Virus record (IMG/VR): IMGVR_UViG_3300006641_000148
Span: 1 to 26,711 of that record
Reading direction: 5' to 3' (one strand)
DNA length: 26,711 nucleotides
Origin: a virus
Below are positions 15,674 through 22,961 of the stretch, piece by piece. Under the pieces are notes generated by a model. It searched no databases and had not been told where the DNA came from. It saw nothing but the letters and a program-made list of their open reading frames with translations. The first letter of the stretch is position 1; every line of letters begins with the position of its first letter. Both the position numbers and the translations under genes were made by a program.

Positions 15674-16001
15674 TTTTTTTCACCCGGTGCGCGAACATGG
15701 CCTTGAAGCGGGCGACATTCACCTTTGATTCATCCTTGAGCGGCGGTCGGTCCACGAATGGCATGAAATCCTCTGGCGTGAAGGGCTTGGAGTTCTTCGC
15801 GCGATTGGCGTTGGCTAAGGTCGACGCGATCACGCCACTTCTCACATCGGCACGCATATCGCCAAAGGGCTCAATTTGGTAGAAGGCCATCCACTCCGTG
15901 ATTTCGTCCGAACCCATGCGGGTCAGCAGCTCGCGCACCGGCATACCCAGCGCAAGTGCCAGGCGAAAGATGAAACGTCGGGTGGGGTTGGCCCTCAGGC
16001 T
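15666..16001 (-). CDS. Tail assembly chaperone T extension (GT by -1 frameshift)
   Basis: This reading frame is joined to the upstream G gene by a -1 ribosomal frameshift, giving a GT protein of about 231 residues (120 from G, 111 from T). After the slip, the frame reads SLRANPTRRFIFRLALALG and then MPVRELLTRMGSDEITEW. The first ATG at 15944 gives a 92-residue piece with no clear ribosome site, and the residues before it continue a family-like helix, so frameshifted expression is the better model. In lambda-like phages GT bridges the tape measure and tail tube subunits and is absent from the finished virion. The end overlaps the tape measure start by eight bases. Confidence 0.85.
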   Translation of the reverse strand, partial: SLRANPTRRFIFRLALALGMPVRELLTRMGSDEITEWMAFYQIEPFGDMRADVRSGVIASTLANANRAKNSKPFTPEDFMPFVDRPPLKDESKVNVARFKAMFAHRVKKNG

Positions 16002-16360
16002 TTTTTTGCGACGTCTGCCTGCTCCGTGCCGATGCCGTTGAGCCGCTGTGCGACGGCGAACACCCGGTCAAGGGCGCGAGCGCTCTTGCGACCCAAGGCT
16101 GCGATTTCGCCATCCCCGAAAAGGCGGAGGCCGCTTTCGTCGCAGAGCGTAAGAGCTACGAGTCGGGCACGTACGTTCTCCATCCGCCCCTCTTTGGAGC
16201 CCTCTCGGCCAATGAGGCTCGCCTCAAAGGCATCACGGTCGGTACCGCTCATGGTCCGAACGTAGACGTCCCCGCCCCATTCGGAAACATGGACGGTTTC
16301 GCGCGGAAGATCGTCGGCCGCTAGGATCGCTTCTTTGGAAAGGATGTTCATACGCGTCAT
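15995..16360 (-). CDS. Tail assembly chaperone (lambda gpG-like)
   Basis: Predicted 121-residue protein beginning MTRMNILSKEAILAADDLP. It is made between the tail tube and tape measure genes, the fixed location of the G/GT chaperones in long-tailed phages. The features TVHVSEWGGDVYVRTMSGTDRD and VRARLVALTLCDESGLRLF match the tail assembly chaperone family of lambda-like and phiE125-like phages. Its last codons, GCA AAA AAA GCC TGA, contain the slippery site used to make GT. The start overlaps the tail tube stop by four bases (ATGA). Confidence 0.9.
   Translation of the reverse strand: MTRMNILSKEAILAADDLPRETVHVSEWGGDVYVRTMSGTDRDAFEASLIGREGSKEGRMENVRARLVALTLCDESGLRLFGDGEIAALGRKSARALDRVFAVAQRLNGIGTEQADVAKKA
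16001..16007 (-). promoter_or_regulatory. Programmed -1 ribosomal frameshift site (A AAA AAA)
   Basis: The minus strand reads GTC GCA AAA AAA GCC TGA in the G frame, giving the slippery heptamer A AAA AAA followed by G, two codons before the G stop. A -1 slip enters an open frame that runs on through T to 15666. No strong downstream pseudoknot is evident by eye. Position and product agree with the conserved frameshift of long-tailed phage tail genes. Confidence 0.88.
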
Positions 16361-16770
16361 GCCTCCGTGATGTCGCCGTCAATCTCGATCGTGACGCTGG
16401 CCTCAACCACGGCATCCACGCCACCTTGAACGCTGAACTGGGTCACATAGCCGTAGAACGTCCAGGTCGCAGCCGGGGCCGTATCGGTGAAGGTGATCCT
16501 GAACTGACGCCGGGTGCGATTTCCGCGGTCGGTGCGCAGTCCCTGGTGGACCGTGTCATCCGGATTGAAATGCAAGCTCAAGCTCAGCTGGCCCTCATCG
16601 CGAAGGCCCACCCGCTTTTCTTTGGCGGTCGATGCGAGGTTGGTGACGTCGATGACCGACGCTTGGCCTCCTGGCCCTTGGAACGAGACCACGTTCGGGA
16701 TAGTTTCAAACGCGGTGGCGCCGAAGCGCGCAATGATGATCCCCTGCGCAGTGATGGCAGTACTCGGCAT
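16357..16770 (-). CDS. Major tail tube protein
   Basis: Predicted 137-residue tail tube subunit. It is rich in beta-strand patterns (IIIARFGATAFETIPNVVSF, LSLSLHFNPDD, RQFRITFTDTAPAATWTFYG, VEASVTIEIDGDI) and ends in an acidic strand, in keeping with the tube/Hcp-like fold. It is slightly shorter than lambda gpV and lacks an obvious Ig-like C-terminal domain. Position immediately before the G/GT chaperones and tape measure supports the call. The stop overlaps the G start as ATGA, and a 32-base gap separates it from the upstream gene. Confidence 0.85.
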   Translation of the reverse strand: MPSTAITAQGIIIARFGATAFETIPNVVSFQGPGGQASVIDVTNLASTAKEKRVGLRDEGQLSLSLHFNPDDTVHQGLRTDRGNRTRRQFRITFTDTAPAATWTFYGYVTQFSVQGGVDAVVEASVTIEIDGDITEA

Positions 16771-16802
16771 AGAAAGCCTCCAACAAAAAAGAAATGAACC
16801 GC

Positions 16803-17138
16803 TTAGCGGTAGTAGGTGAAGTCCACGGACACCCGGTAAACCTGGGCGTCCTGGTCAAAGTCGGTCAGGCTCATGCGTACATCGGCAATGGTGTGGATGT
16901 CGGCCATCAAGGCCGCCAACACCTGGTCCTGCAACTGGTCGCAGACCTCAAGGGTTCGGGCATAGGCGTCGACCTGCACGCGCGAGCGCTTCAGGGCACC
17001 CGGACCATCAATCGCGACAACGTGCGTCTGATCTACCGGGGTGTAGACTAGCGACGGGTACTGCGCGGTCTGTGGCGCCACCACGGCGTACACCTCTCCG
17101 CCAGCCAAGTGCTTGATCGCGTCATAAAAGTCCTGCAT
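16803..17138 (-). CDS. Tail completion/terminator protein (DUF3168)
   Basis: Predicted 111-residue protein with the DUF3168 pattern: an N-terminal helix followed by VYAVVAPQTAQYPSLVYTPVD, a segment RSRVQVDAYARTLEVCDQLQDQVLAAL and a final strand VYRVSVDFTYYR. DUF3168 proteins act at the head-tail junction as tail terminators (gpU-like) in siphophages. It sits two bases after the HK97 gp10-like gene and before the tail tube gene, which matches that role. Confidence 0.88.
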   Translation of the reverse strand: MQDFYDAIKHLAGGEVYAVVAPQTAQYPSLVYTPVDQTHVVAIDGPGALKRSRVQVDAYARTLEVCDQLQDQVLAALMADIHTIADVRMSLTDFDQDAQVYRVSVDFTYYR

Positions 17139-17140
17139 CG

Positions 17141-17629
17141 CTACCGACCCTTCAAAGCCTTGACTTCGATCTCGATGCGCTGTGCCAAACGACCCTTGAT
17201 CGCCTCGACGGCCTCACGGCGCCGGGACTCGAGTGCCGGCCGCAGGAAGGGTCTGGCAGCCATCTTGCGTGTGCCGAATTCCACAAAGCGCCAGTACCAG
17301 GCGTCTTGCGAGAGGTTCCCGCGCTTGCCTTGATTGCGGTACTTCTTGCCCTGGCGGACCAACACGTAAAACGTCTGTCGCCCCCCACCGGATAGCTCCC
17401 GGATGTGCTTCATGATGACCGATCGCTTGAGCGTTCCGGCAGGCGGTTGCTTGATGCCCAGCGACTGCGCAGCCTTCGGCGCCCGATGCCGTGCCTCATC
17501 TCTGATGACCTTGGCGCCGGCATAGACCGCCGTTCGCAGGCCCCGATTCGCAATGCGCTGGGGCAGCTCACGAAGCGCCCGGTTCAGTTCAGCCAAGCCT
17601 TCAATGCGGACTGTTTCGGCCCTAGCCAT
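17141..17629 (-). CDS. HK97 gp10-like head-tail joining protein
   Basis: Predicted 162-residue protein of the HK97 gp10 family, a putative tail-connector component. Typical features are VRIEGLAELNRALRELPQRI at the N-terminus, RTAVYAGAKVIRDEARHRAP, then AWYWRFVEFGTRKMAARPFLRPAL, the aromatic and proline motif conserved in the family, and a charged C-terminal helix. The first eight bases of the gene overlap the end of the head-closure gene. Basic residues are frequent, as in other members. Confidence 0.9.
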   Translation of the reverse strand: MARAETVRIEGLAELNRALRELPQRIANRGLRTAVYAGAKVIRDEARHRAPKAAQSLGIKQPPAGTLKRSVIMKHIRELSGGGRQTFYVLVRQGKKYRNQGKRGNLSQDAWYWRFVEFGTRKMAARPFLRPALESRRREAVEAIKGRLAQRIEIEVKALKGR

Positions 17630-17972
17630 CGCGCAAGCCTTCGCTGGCCAATAACGTCACCACGACATTGGCCTCATCCTCATTGAGTGCGGCGTGAATC
17701 GCAAACACTCGACTCCGGTATAAAACTCTCAGCTGGGCAACCGCCTTGGGGGCGCTGAACGCATCTTGGAAACGCACTGTGATCTGGTGGGTAAGCTCTG
17801 CTGCGACTCGATCGGCGATGCGGGCTTCCCGCCCCGAAATAGGCTGGATGTCAGCCCAGACTGTCCCCATATCAGCCCAGCCTTGCGTCGGGGCCCCCAG
17901 CATGTCCTTGCTGACAATGGGTCGCTGAATCCGGACCCGGTGATTGAGTTGTCCCGCACCGATCGCACTCAT
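17622..17972 (-). CDS. Head closure protein (head-tail adaptor, SPP1 gp16-like)
   Basis: Predicted 116-residue protein of the phage head-tail adaptor/joining family. It begins with IGAGQLNHRVRIQRP, followed by GWADMGTVWADIQPISGREA, the typical strand and loop arrangement, and ends in DEANVVVTLLASEGLRDG. These proteins sit below the portal and close the head until tail attachment. It overlaps the connector gene upstream by four bases and the gp10-like gene downstream by eight. Confidence 0.9.
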   Translation of the reverse strand: MSAIGAGQLNHRVRIQRPIVSKDMLGAPTQGWADMGTVWADIQPISGREARIADRVAAELTHQITVRFQDAFSAPKAVAQLRVLYRSRVFAIHAALNEDEANVVVTLLASEGLRDG

Positions 17973-18592
17973 ACAAAACTCACCCGATATCCGTCAAGCA
18001 GACTGTCCACAAAAGTTAAAGCGTCAATACGCCCACGCGTGAGCGTCGCAACCTCTTCCCGGTGCCCGTAGAGACTGCCCACACGCAGCTTGATCCAGCT
18101 CTTGAGCCCCTCAGGCACGGCACTGGCAGTGCCATAGCCAGCATCAAAGATGACGCCAACGGCACCGATTTGCGGCAAGGTTGCTGGCCATGTTTTCCCG
18201 AAGACTGGGGTGACGCGCGCCGGCTCGCACGCTGCATCCAGCACGTAATCACTCGAAGGCACCGCCTGAGGGTCGCCATTCATGTCCAGGTAATGGATGG
18301 CTACGACCGACTGGACGGGGCATTTGGCGAGGAGGACGGCGTGTGCGGGAAGGCTGAACGATGCGCCGGCAGGTACGCCCATCAGCGAAGGCCCGGGAAA
18401 GGCGTCGAGCACCAGTTTCCAGCGGGCAGTCGTCAACTGCCGGCCGGTCTGGGTCTCAGCCGCCTGCCGGGCTGCCGTGATGAGCGCACCGATCAGCGCA
18501 TCGTCATCGTCAACATCCACCCGCAGGTGGAGTTTGGCCTCGGCAAGCGATACCGGCTCCTCTGAGGGGGGTGTGACGAGTTGGAGCGGCAT
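17969..18592 (-). CDS. Head-tail connector protein (phiE125 gp8 / HK97 gp6-like)
   Basis: Predicted 207-residue connector. The N-terminal helices (EEPVSLAEAKLHLRVDVDDDDALIGALITAAR, then AETQTGRQL) are the hallmark of gp6-like head-tail connectors, and the longer form with a middle beta segment (VVAIHYLDMNGDPQAV) is that of the phiE125 gp8 group. Members form a ring beneath the portal. The ATG lies three bases after the preceding gene's stop codon, and the end overlaps the head-closure gene as ATGA. Confidence 0.92.
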   Translation of the reverse strand: MPLQLVTPPSEEPVSLAEAKLHLRVDVDDDDALIGALITAARQAAETQTGRQLTTARWKLVLDAFPGPSLMGVPAGASFSLPAHAVLLAKCPVQSVVAIHYLDMNGDPQAVPSSDYVLDAACEPARVTPVFGKTWPATLPQIGAVGVIFDAGYGTASAVPEGLKSWIKLRVGSLYGHREEVATLTRGRIDALTFVDSLLDGYRVSFV

Positions 18593-18595
18593 GCC

Positions 18596-19042
18596 TTAGA
18601 CGATTTGGGCCACAGCGGCCTGGTTGCCGGGGTCTGCAGGCAGCATTCGAGGGCTCACACCCAGCACCTGCGCCGCCGTCAGACTCGCCGCGCCCCCCAC
18701 CGTCACCGCAAGACGCACGAAGCCAAAGCCGGCGACCGTGTCCAGGTCCTCTGGCTTGACGTTGATGAGCGCCTGCTTGTTGTCGCCGGTGGCTTTGGTG
18801 ATCTGAGAAATCGCCTTGCCGGCGATGTCCTTGGCACCCGTGCCCACGGCGTCCAGCGCCTGCTGGACCTTGGCGTCTACCGTCGCACCCGTACCGAGTA
18901 CTCCGGTTTGGATGACGGCCAGCAGGCCGTTGTGCATCGCCAGAGAAATCCATCCGGTGGTTGCGGTGCCTGCAGCCTGACTGGACGGATCCAGCGTGGC
19001 CAAGATGGCCAGCAATTCGCTGCCCTTTGCATTGGGAAACAT
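18596..19042 (-). CDS. Hypothetical head-region protein
   Basis: I do not recognise a defined family for this 148-residue protein. It is Ala/Gly/Thr-rich, starts MFPNAKGSELLAILATLDPSSQ, has a central helical part (VDAKVQQALDAVGTGAKDIAGKAI) and a C-terminal part around FGFVRLAVTVGGAASLTAAQVLG. It has a good ribosome site (AGGAGA, six bases upstream). It lies between the capsid gene and the connector gene, a slot that in related phages often holds a small head accessory or decoration protein. A decoration or capsid-stabilising role is possible but rests on position alone. Confidence 0.75.
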   Translation of the reverse strand: MFPNAKGSELLAILATLDPSSQAAGTATTGWISLAMHNGLLAVIQTGVLGTGATVDAKVQQALDAVGTGAKDIAGKAISQITKATGDNKQALINVKPEDLDTVAGFGFVRLAVTVGGAASLTAAQVLGVSPRMLPADPGNQAAVAQIV

Positions 19043-19069
19043 GTGTGTTCTCCTTGAGTGTTAGGGCGT

Positions 19070-20401
19070 TCAGCGCGCGCCCAGTTGAACAAAGGGCGAC
19101 AGGCTCGTAGTGCCCTTGGCAGGCGAGATGGGCGCCGCGATCTTGGATTGGCCGTCCATGCGGAACGTGGTGCGAAACGCCGTGAGGTCCGCATCAAAGT
19201 ACAGGTGCATGGAGGTGGCCGTCTGCATGCCGCCGGCCTTGGTGATGGTCTGGTAGTACGACAAGTCCGCCAGCAGCACGTCGCCGGCTGCGGAGAAGGT
19301 GTTGGCGTGCTGGGACACAAAGACGGGCCGGCCCAGCAAGGTGCCGTAGGGAGAGACCTGAATGCCACCCACATTGATGCCGGTAGGCAGGTAGATCGGG
19401 TAGTTGCCCAGCGTCAGGGTGAAGAGCGCTGGCAACACGTCGTTGTTGACGATCCACACCGCCTTGGCAAACGAGCCGGGGGGCAAACGCGAGATCATCT
19501 TGGCCAGGTTCTGGGCCAAGAGCGTCTGCGTCGCCTGCCCCGACTCCTTGGCCACAGTCACCGTGGTGGCAGCGCTCATGCACCCCACCGGCAAGCCAGT
19601 GCCTGAGCCAAACAGGATCGACTCGTTGGTCTTCCACCGAATGGACGTTGCGATCTTGTCGGGCAGATAGGTCGACAACGCGTTGGAGTCATCCAGCAAC
19701 TCATCGGTCACAGGCACCAGCGCCATGAGCTTTTTCAGGCGCAGGGTCGATAGACCTAGCACTGGCTTGGTGCCCACGGCTGCTGCCGCTTCGCCCTGCC
19801 AGTAAGCCCGGATGCCATTGGTTCCCCAGGGCGTCGTTTCGTCCTTCGGAAACGCCATGGTGTTGCCGGTTATCTCCACGTTATCGGTGAGCGGTAATAG
19901 GGAGTCCTCGCCCAGGGACAGTTGAAAGATCTCTTGGGCGAACTGCGGGGGCACCAGGAAGCCTCCGTCCTGGGCAGAGCCTTCGCTGCCAAACGATGCG
20001 GGCGCCACAGCGCCGCGGCCAGAGCCAATCAACAGTCGCTCATCAATTGAGCTACCGGGGTTTTGCGCGTGACGAACCGTTTTGAGGAAGTCGCCAACGC
20101 TCTTGAAACCATGCTTGGGGTCAGACTCGATGTTGTCGGTGACCGAAATGACGGAGGCGCTGTTCGCGTGGGATACGCCAACCTGGGCCACTCTGGCCAT
20201 GTGGGCCTCTTCAGCGACCAGGGAAGCCTCGCGGTCAATGCCTGCCGAAGCGGCTTCGATCCTGGCCTTGAGTGCGTCAAAGGCGGTCAGTTCCTCCTCG
20301 GTCATGTCACGCGCCTCGGCTGCGGCGATATCGGTCAAGGTGCGGGCGTCCTTGACCAGGGCGGCTTTGCGAGCTTGCAGCTCGCGCAGTTGTTTGCTCA
20401 T
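19070..20401 (-). CDS. Major capsid protein, HK97 fold
   Basis: Predicted 443-residue capsid subunit. Residues 1-75 are charged and helical (KQLRELQARKAALVKDARTL, RDMTEEELTAFDALKARIEA), the form of an HK97-type N-terminal delta/scaffold domain that the neighbouring protease removes. The mature shell domain follows, with GGFLVPPQFAQEIFQLSLGED, an E-loop-like region (MAFPKDETTPWGTNGIRAYW), LMALVPVTDELLDDSNAL, and a C-terminal part with PIYLPTGINVGGIQVSPYGTLLGRPV and TAFRTTFRMDGQ. ATG at 20401 has GGAG eight bases upstream; an earlier frame to 20470 runs through the leader stem-loops. Whether the mature shell is crosslinked cannot be judged here. Confidence 0.94.
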   Translation of the reverse strand: MSKQLRELQARKAALVKDARTLTDIAAAEARDMTEEELTAFDALKARIEAASAGIDREASLVAEEAHMARVAQVGVSHANSASVISVTDNIESDPKHGFKSVGDFLKTVRHAQNPGSSIDERLLIGSGRGAVAPASFGSEGSAQDGGFLVPPQFAQEIFQLSLGEDSLLPLTDNVEITGNTMAFPKDETTPWGTNGIRAYWQGEAAAAVGTKPVLGLSTLRLKKLMALVPVTDELLDDSNALSTYLPDKIATSIRWKTNESILFGSGTGLPVGCMSAATTVTVAKESGQATQTLLAQNLAKMISRLPPGSFAKAVWIVNNDVLPALFTLTLGNYPIYLPTGINVGGIQVSPYGTLLGRPVFVSQHANTFSAAGDVLLADLSYYQTITKAGGMQTATSMHLYFDADLTAFRTTFRMDGQSKIAAPISPAKGTTSLSPFVQLGAR

Positions 20402-20425
20402 TGGTGTTGCTCCAGAAATAAGAAT

Positions 20426-20453
20426 GCCGCTCAGGCAAAAAGCGCAGAGCGGC
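20426..20453 (-). promoter_or_regulatory. Stem-loop in capsid gene leader
   Basis: GCCGCTC (20426-20432) and GAGCGGC (20447-20453) form a 7-bp stem with a 14-base loop. Read on the minus strand it ends about 25 bases before the capsid ATG and is followed by ATTCTTATTTCT. It may be a weak attenuator or an mRNA-stabilising or processing structure that helps raise capsid expression. Confidence 0.5.
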
Positions 20454-20462
20454 GATTGAGGC

Positions 20463-20478
20463 GCGACCAACGGGTCGC
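20463..20478 (-). promoter_or_regulatory. Tight hairpin in protease-capsid spacer
   Basis: GCGACC and GGTCGC pair as a perfect 6-bp stem with a four-base loop. It stands nine bases upstream of the second stem-loop in the otherwise non-coding 140-base gap between the protease and capsid genes. Two structures in tandem suggest a control or processing region; no promoter is recognised. Confidence 0.5.
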
Positions 20479-20541
20479 AATGGATCAGCAGCCCTCGACG
20501 GAGAACTGCAGAAATTCAAGTGGAAATCTCGGTCGAAAGCG

Positions 20542-21468
20542 TCAGATCAGCGCGAGGGCTGCACGGGCCTGCTTGAGCCGGGAGGCGCCCACGGGCTGGG
20601 CGGAGCGAGCCGTCTTTTGGATCTTGGCCAGCACCTCGTCGAATGTGGCAACGCCATCGACCATCTTGGCGGCCAATGCGGCATCCGCTCCCAGCACCCT
20701 GCCCTCCCCCATGCCCTCGCGTACGTCATTGACCGTCAAGCCTCGGCCCTTGGCCACTGCCTTAGCAAAGGCGTTGTAGTAGTCGTCAACGCGCGACTGC
20801 ATGAACGACAGCGCTTCAAGATCCAGTGGTACGTAGGGGTTGCCTTCAACCTTGAACTTGCCAGCCGAGATCAGGGTCGGCTTGACCCCATCGCCCTCGA
20901 GGGCCTTGGAATAGTCAAAGTGCGCTTGCCACACGCCAATGGAGCCGACCTCGCCGCCCGGGGTCACGTAAAACTCTCCGGCGGCGCAACCGATCCAATA
21001 GGCGGCTGACGCTGCCAGGCTGTTGGCTACGGCAACAACCGGCTTTTGAGTTCGGGCTTTCATGATCTCGGCAGCCAGCTCGCTGACGCCGTAGACGCTG
21101 CCGCCCGGGCTGTCGATGTCGATCAGGATTTGGGCCACGGTGTCATCGGCCAGCACTTGGCGCAAGGCCGACGTGAATTTCTGGGTGCTGGTGCTTCCGG
21201 GCCCCGAAATGTCATCGACCATATTGCCTCGCTGCGTAATCACCCCATACAGGGGGAGCACCGCGATACCGGCACCGGCACTGGAGGCCGCAAACTGCTT
21301 GCGCGTGTCGCGCATTACCCGGTCTGTGTTGACCTGGAACAGCGTCTCTTCCTTTGGCGGTTCGTCTGAGGACCAGCGGGTGAGGACGGCCGTCATGGCT
21401 TGAAGCCGTTCCGGCATCAAGGCCCAAGGCGTGGTCAGAAATTCAGAAATCAGCAGTTGCTTGTTCAT
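20542..21468 (-). CDS. Prohead maturation protease, S49 (SppA/ClpP-like)
   Basis: Predicted 308-residue serine peptidase that would trim the capsid delta domain and itself during head maturation. Features in order: VLPLYGVITQRG at about 70, IDIDSPGGSVYGVSELA at 116-131, the likely nucleophile S154 in NSLAASAAYWIG, GEVGSIGVW at 172-180 and the likely general base lysine in SAGKFKVEGNPY at about 201-212. This is the phage form of the S49 family. The start overlaps the portal stop as ATGA, and the capsid gene follows after a structured 140-base spacer. Confidence 0.93.
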   Translation of the reverse strand: MNKQLLISEFLTTPWALMPERLQAMTAVLTRWSSDEPPKEETLFQVNTDRVMRDTRKQFAASSAGAGIAVLPLYGVITQRGNMVDDISGPGSTSTQKFTSALRQVLADDTVAQILIDIDSPGGSVYGVSELAAEIMKARTQKPVVAVANSLAASAAYWIGCAAGEFYVTPGGEVGSIGVWQAHFDYSKALEGDGVKPTLISAGKFKVEGNPYVPLDLEALSFMQSRVDDYYNAFAKAVAKGRGLTVNDVREGMGEGRVLGADAALAAKMVDGVATFDEVLAKIQKTARSAQPVGASRLKQARAALALI

Positions 21469-22946
21469 TCGTGCATCCCAAGTTGGACGAGCGCACGCGC
21501 CAGCGCCTGCTCATCGGATGGTGTTTCAAAATTGGCGGCCCAGACGGCGACGACTGACGGTGTCAATCCGAAGCTCTGGGCGATGAGATCGATCTCGTTG
21601 GGGCCAAGAACCCCTTTCCTGCCGATGCGTCGGGCCAGCCGCTGCGCATTGGACTGGACCAGGCTGCGCAGCCTCAGGCTCAATCCCTCATCGGGCGTGG
21701 CAGTGCCATCGGTGTCAGCCGATTCAGGCTCCTGGTTGTAGATCTCTTGCTCCTCAGCGGCTGCCTCTTCGACCATATTCAAGGGTCGAAGAGGCTGGTC
21801 CAAGCCTTTGATCGGATTGAGGTTCTCGGCGACGCGCGCCTCGTTTCGGGTGAGCCAGCCGTTTTGGATTCCGCTTTGGTAATACGCCGAGCGGCTGGCA
21901 GCATCGCCCCGCATCAAGTTGGCGAAGTCGAACTCGACTTCCAGCTCATCACCGTCGAGCATCAGATCGGCCTCAATGGATGCCTCCCACCGCTCAGCCC
22001 AAGGCGTCATGGTGTGCATGACGAACTCCAGACTCTGCTGCTCGATATTTGAAAAGGTAGCTCGGTCCAGGTCGGCGATCATGTGCGGCGGCACCCGGAA
22101 CAGGCGGGCAATGTCCGTGATCTGGAACTTGCGCAATTCCAGGAACTGAGCGTCCTTGTTCGTGACACCTACCTCGTGGAACTTCATCCCGTTCTCGAGC
22201 ACCAGCACCTTGCCCCGGTTGGCACCGGACTGGGCCGCCTGGTAAGACTCTCGGAACACCCGCTTGGCCTCGGAGTCCTTGAAATTGCCCGGAAACTCAA
22301 TCCAGCCACCCGTGGGCTTGGCGTCGTTGGAAAAGAAGCGGGCGCCATACTCCTGCGCGGCCAAGGCCATGCCCAGGCTTTCGCGGGACAGCTCTATCGG
22401 GCTCAGGCCCAACAGCCCGTCCGAAGACAAGCCGCGCAGGTGCCAGACCTCGCCCCGGCGCAGAACCATCTCCTGGCCTGCGGCGTTTTGGATCCGGTAG
22501 CGATAGTCCCCTTGCGCAAGTAGCTCCAAGCGCACTCGATCGGGGTGGATAGGGATCAGCTCTGTGACTTCGCCCCGGCCGTTGGTCAGGATCTGGCAAA
22601 AGGCATTGCCCCTGAGGGCCAAGTGGCCCTGCAGCATCTCGCGCCACTCAAAAGGGTTTTGATACCGGTTGGGCTTCTTGCCCAGCACCCGGTAGAGCCA
22701 ATGGTCGGTGACGCGGTCCTTCCCGCCGTCCGCTCTTGCCCGGTACACCACCAATGGCAGCGACGCCATGGTTTCCGACAGGATCCGAACGCAGGCATAG
22801 ACAGCCGCCAAGCGCATGGCCGAGTCAGGCGAGACGCGCATGCCCGAGACACTGCGCACAGACACCGGCTCGAAGAAAAAGTCTCCCCACGCGGACCGGT
22901 CACTGCTGGAGGCTTTAAATCGGTCAAAGAAGCTCAGGATTCCCAT
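21465..22946 (-). CDS. Portal protein, HK97 family
   Basis: Predicted 493-residue portal subunit that forms the dodecameric DNA gate at one capsid vertex. It shows the HK97-type sequence order: MGILSFFDRF at the start, SAMRLAAVYACVRILSETMASLPLVVYR, then GNAFCQILTNGRGEVTELIP, LSRESLGMALAAQEYGARFFSNDAKPTG, and VPPHMIADLDRATFSNIEQQSLEFV in the stem/crown part. The C-terminal about 100 residues are acidic and helical (VEEAAAEEQEIYNQEPE). It starts 15 bases after the terminase stop and overlaps the protease gene. Confidence 0.95.
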   Translation of the reverse strand: MGILSFFDRFKASSSDRSAWGDFFFEPVSVRSVSGMRVSPDSAMRLAAVYACVRILSETMASLPLVVYRARADGGKDRVTDHWLYRVLGKKPNRYQNPFEWREMLQGHLALRGNAFCQILTNGRGEVTELIPIHPDRVRLELLAQGDYRYRIQNAAGQEMVLRRGEVWHLRGLSSDGLLGLSPIELSRESLGMALAAQEYGARFFSNDAKPTGGWIEFPGNFKDSEAKRVFRESYQAAQSGANRGKVLVLENGMKFHEVGVTNKDAQFLELRKFQITDIARLFRVPPHMIADLDRATFSNIEQQSLEFVMHTMTPWAERWEASIEADLMLDGDELEVEFDFANLMRGDAASRSAYYQSGIQNGWLTRNEARVAENLNPIKGLDQPLRPLNMVEEAAAEEQEIYNQEPESADTDGTATPDEGLSLRLRSLVQSNAQRLARRIGRKGVLGPNEIDLIAQSFGLTPSVVAVWAANFETPSDEQALARALVQLGMHE

Positions 22947-22961
22947 AACCAGTCTTGGCCA

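Noticed and set aside
15660-15675. Second A-run (A8) at the T-tape measure junction as another frameshift site
   Set aside because: A -1 slip there does not lead into the tape measure frame, and the tape measure has its own ATG in the eight-base overlap.
14072-15706. Plus-strand open frame of 544 codons opposite the tape measure gene
   Set aside because: Composition shadow of the tape measure protein; the product is His/Gly/Arg-rich with no recognisable domain.
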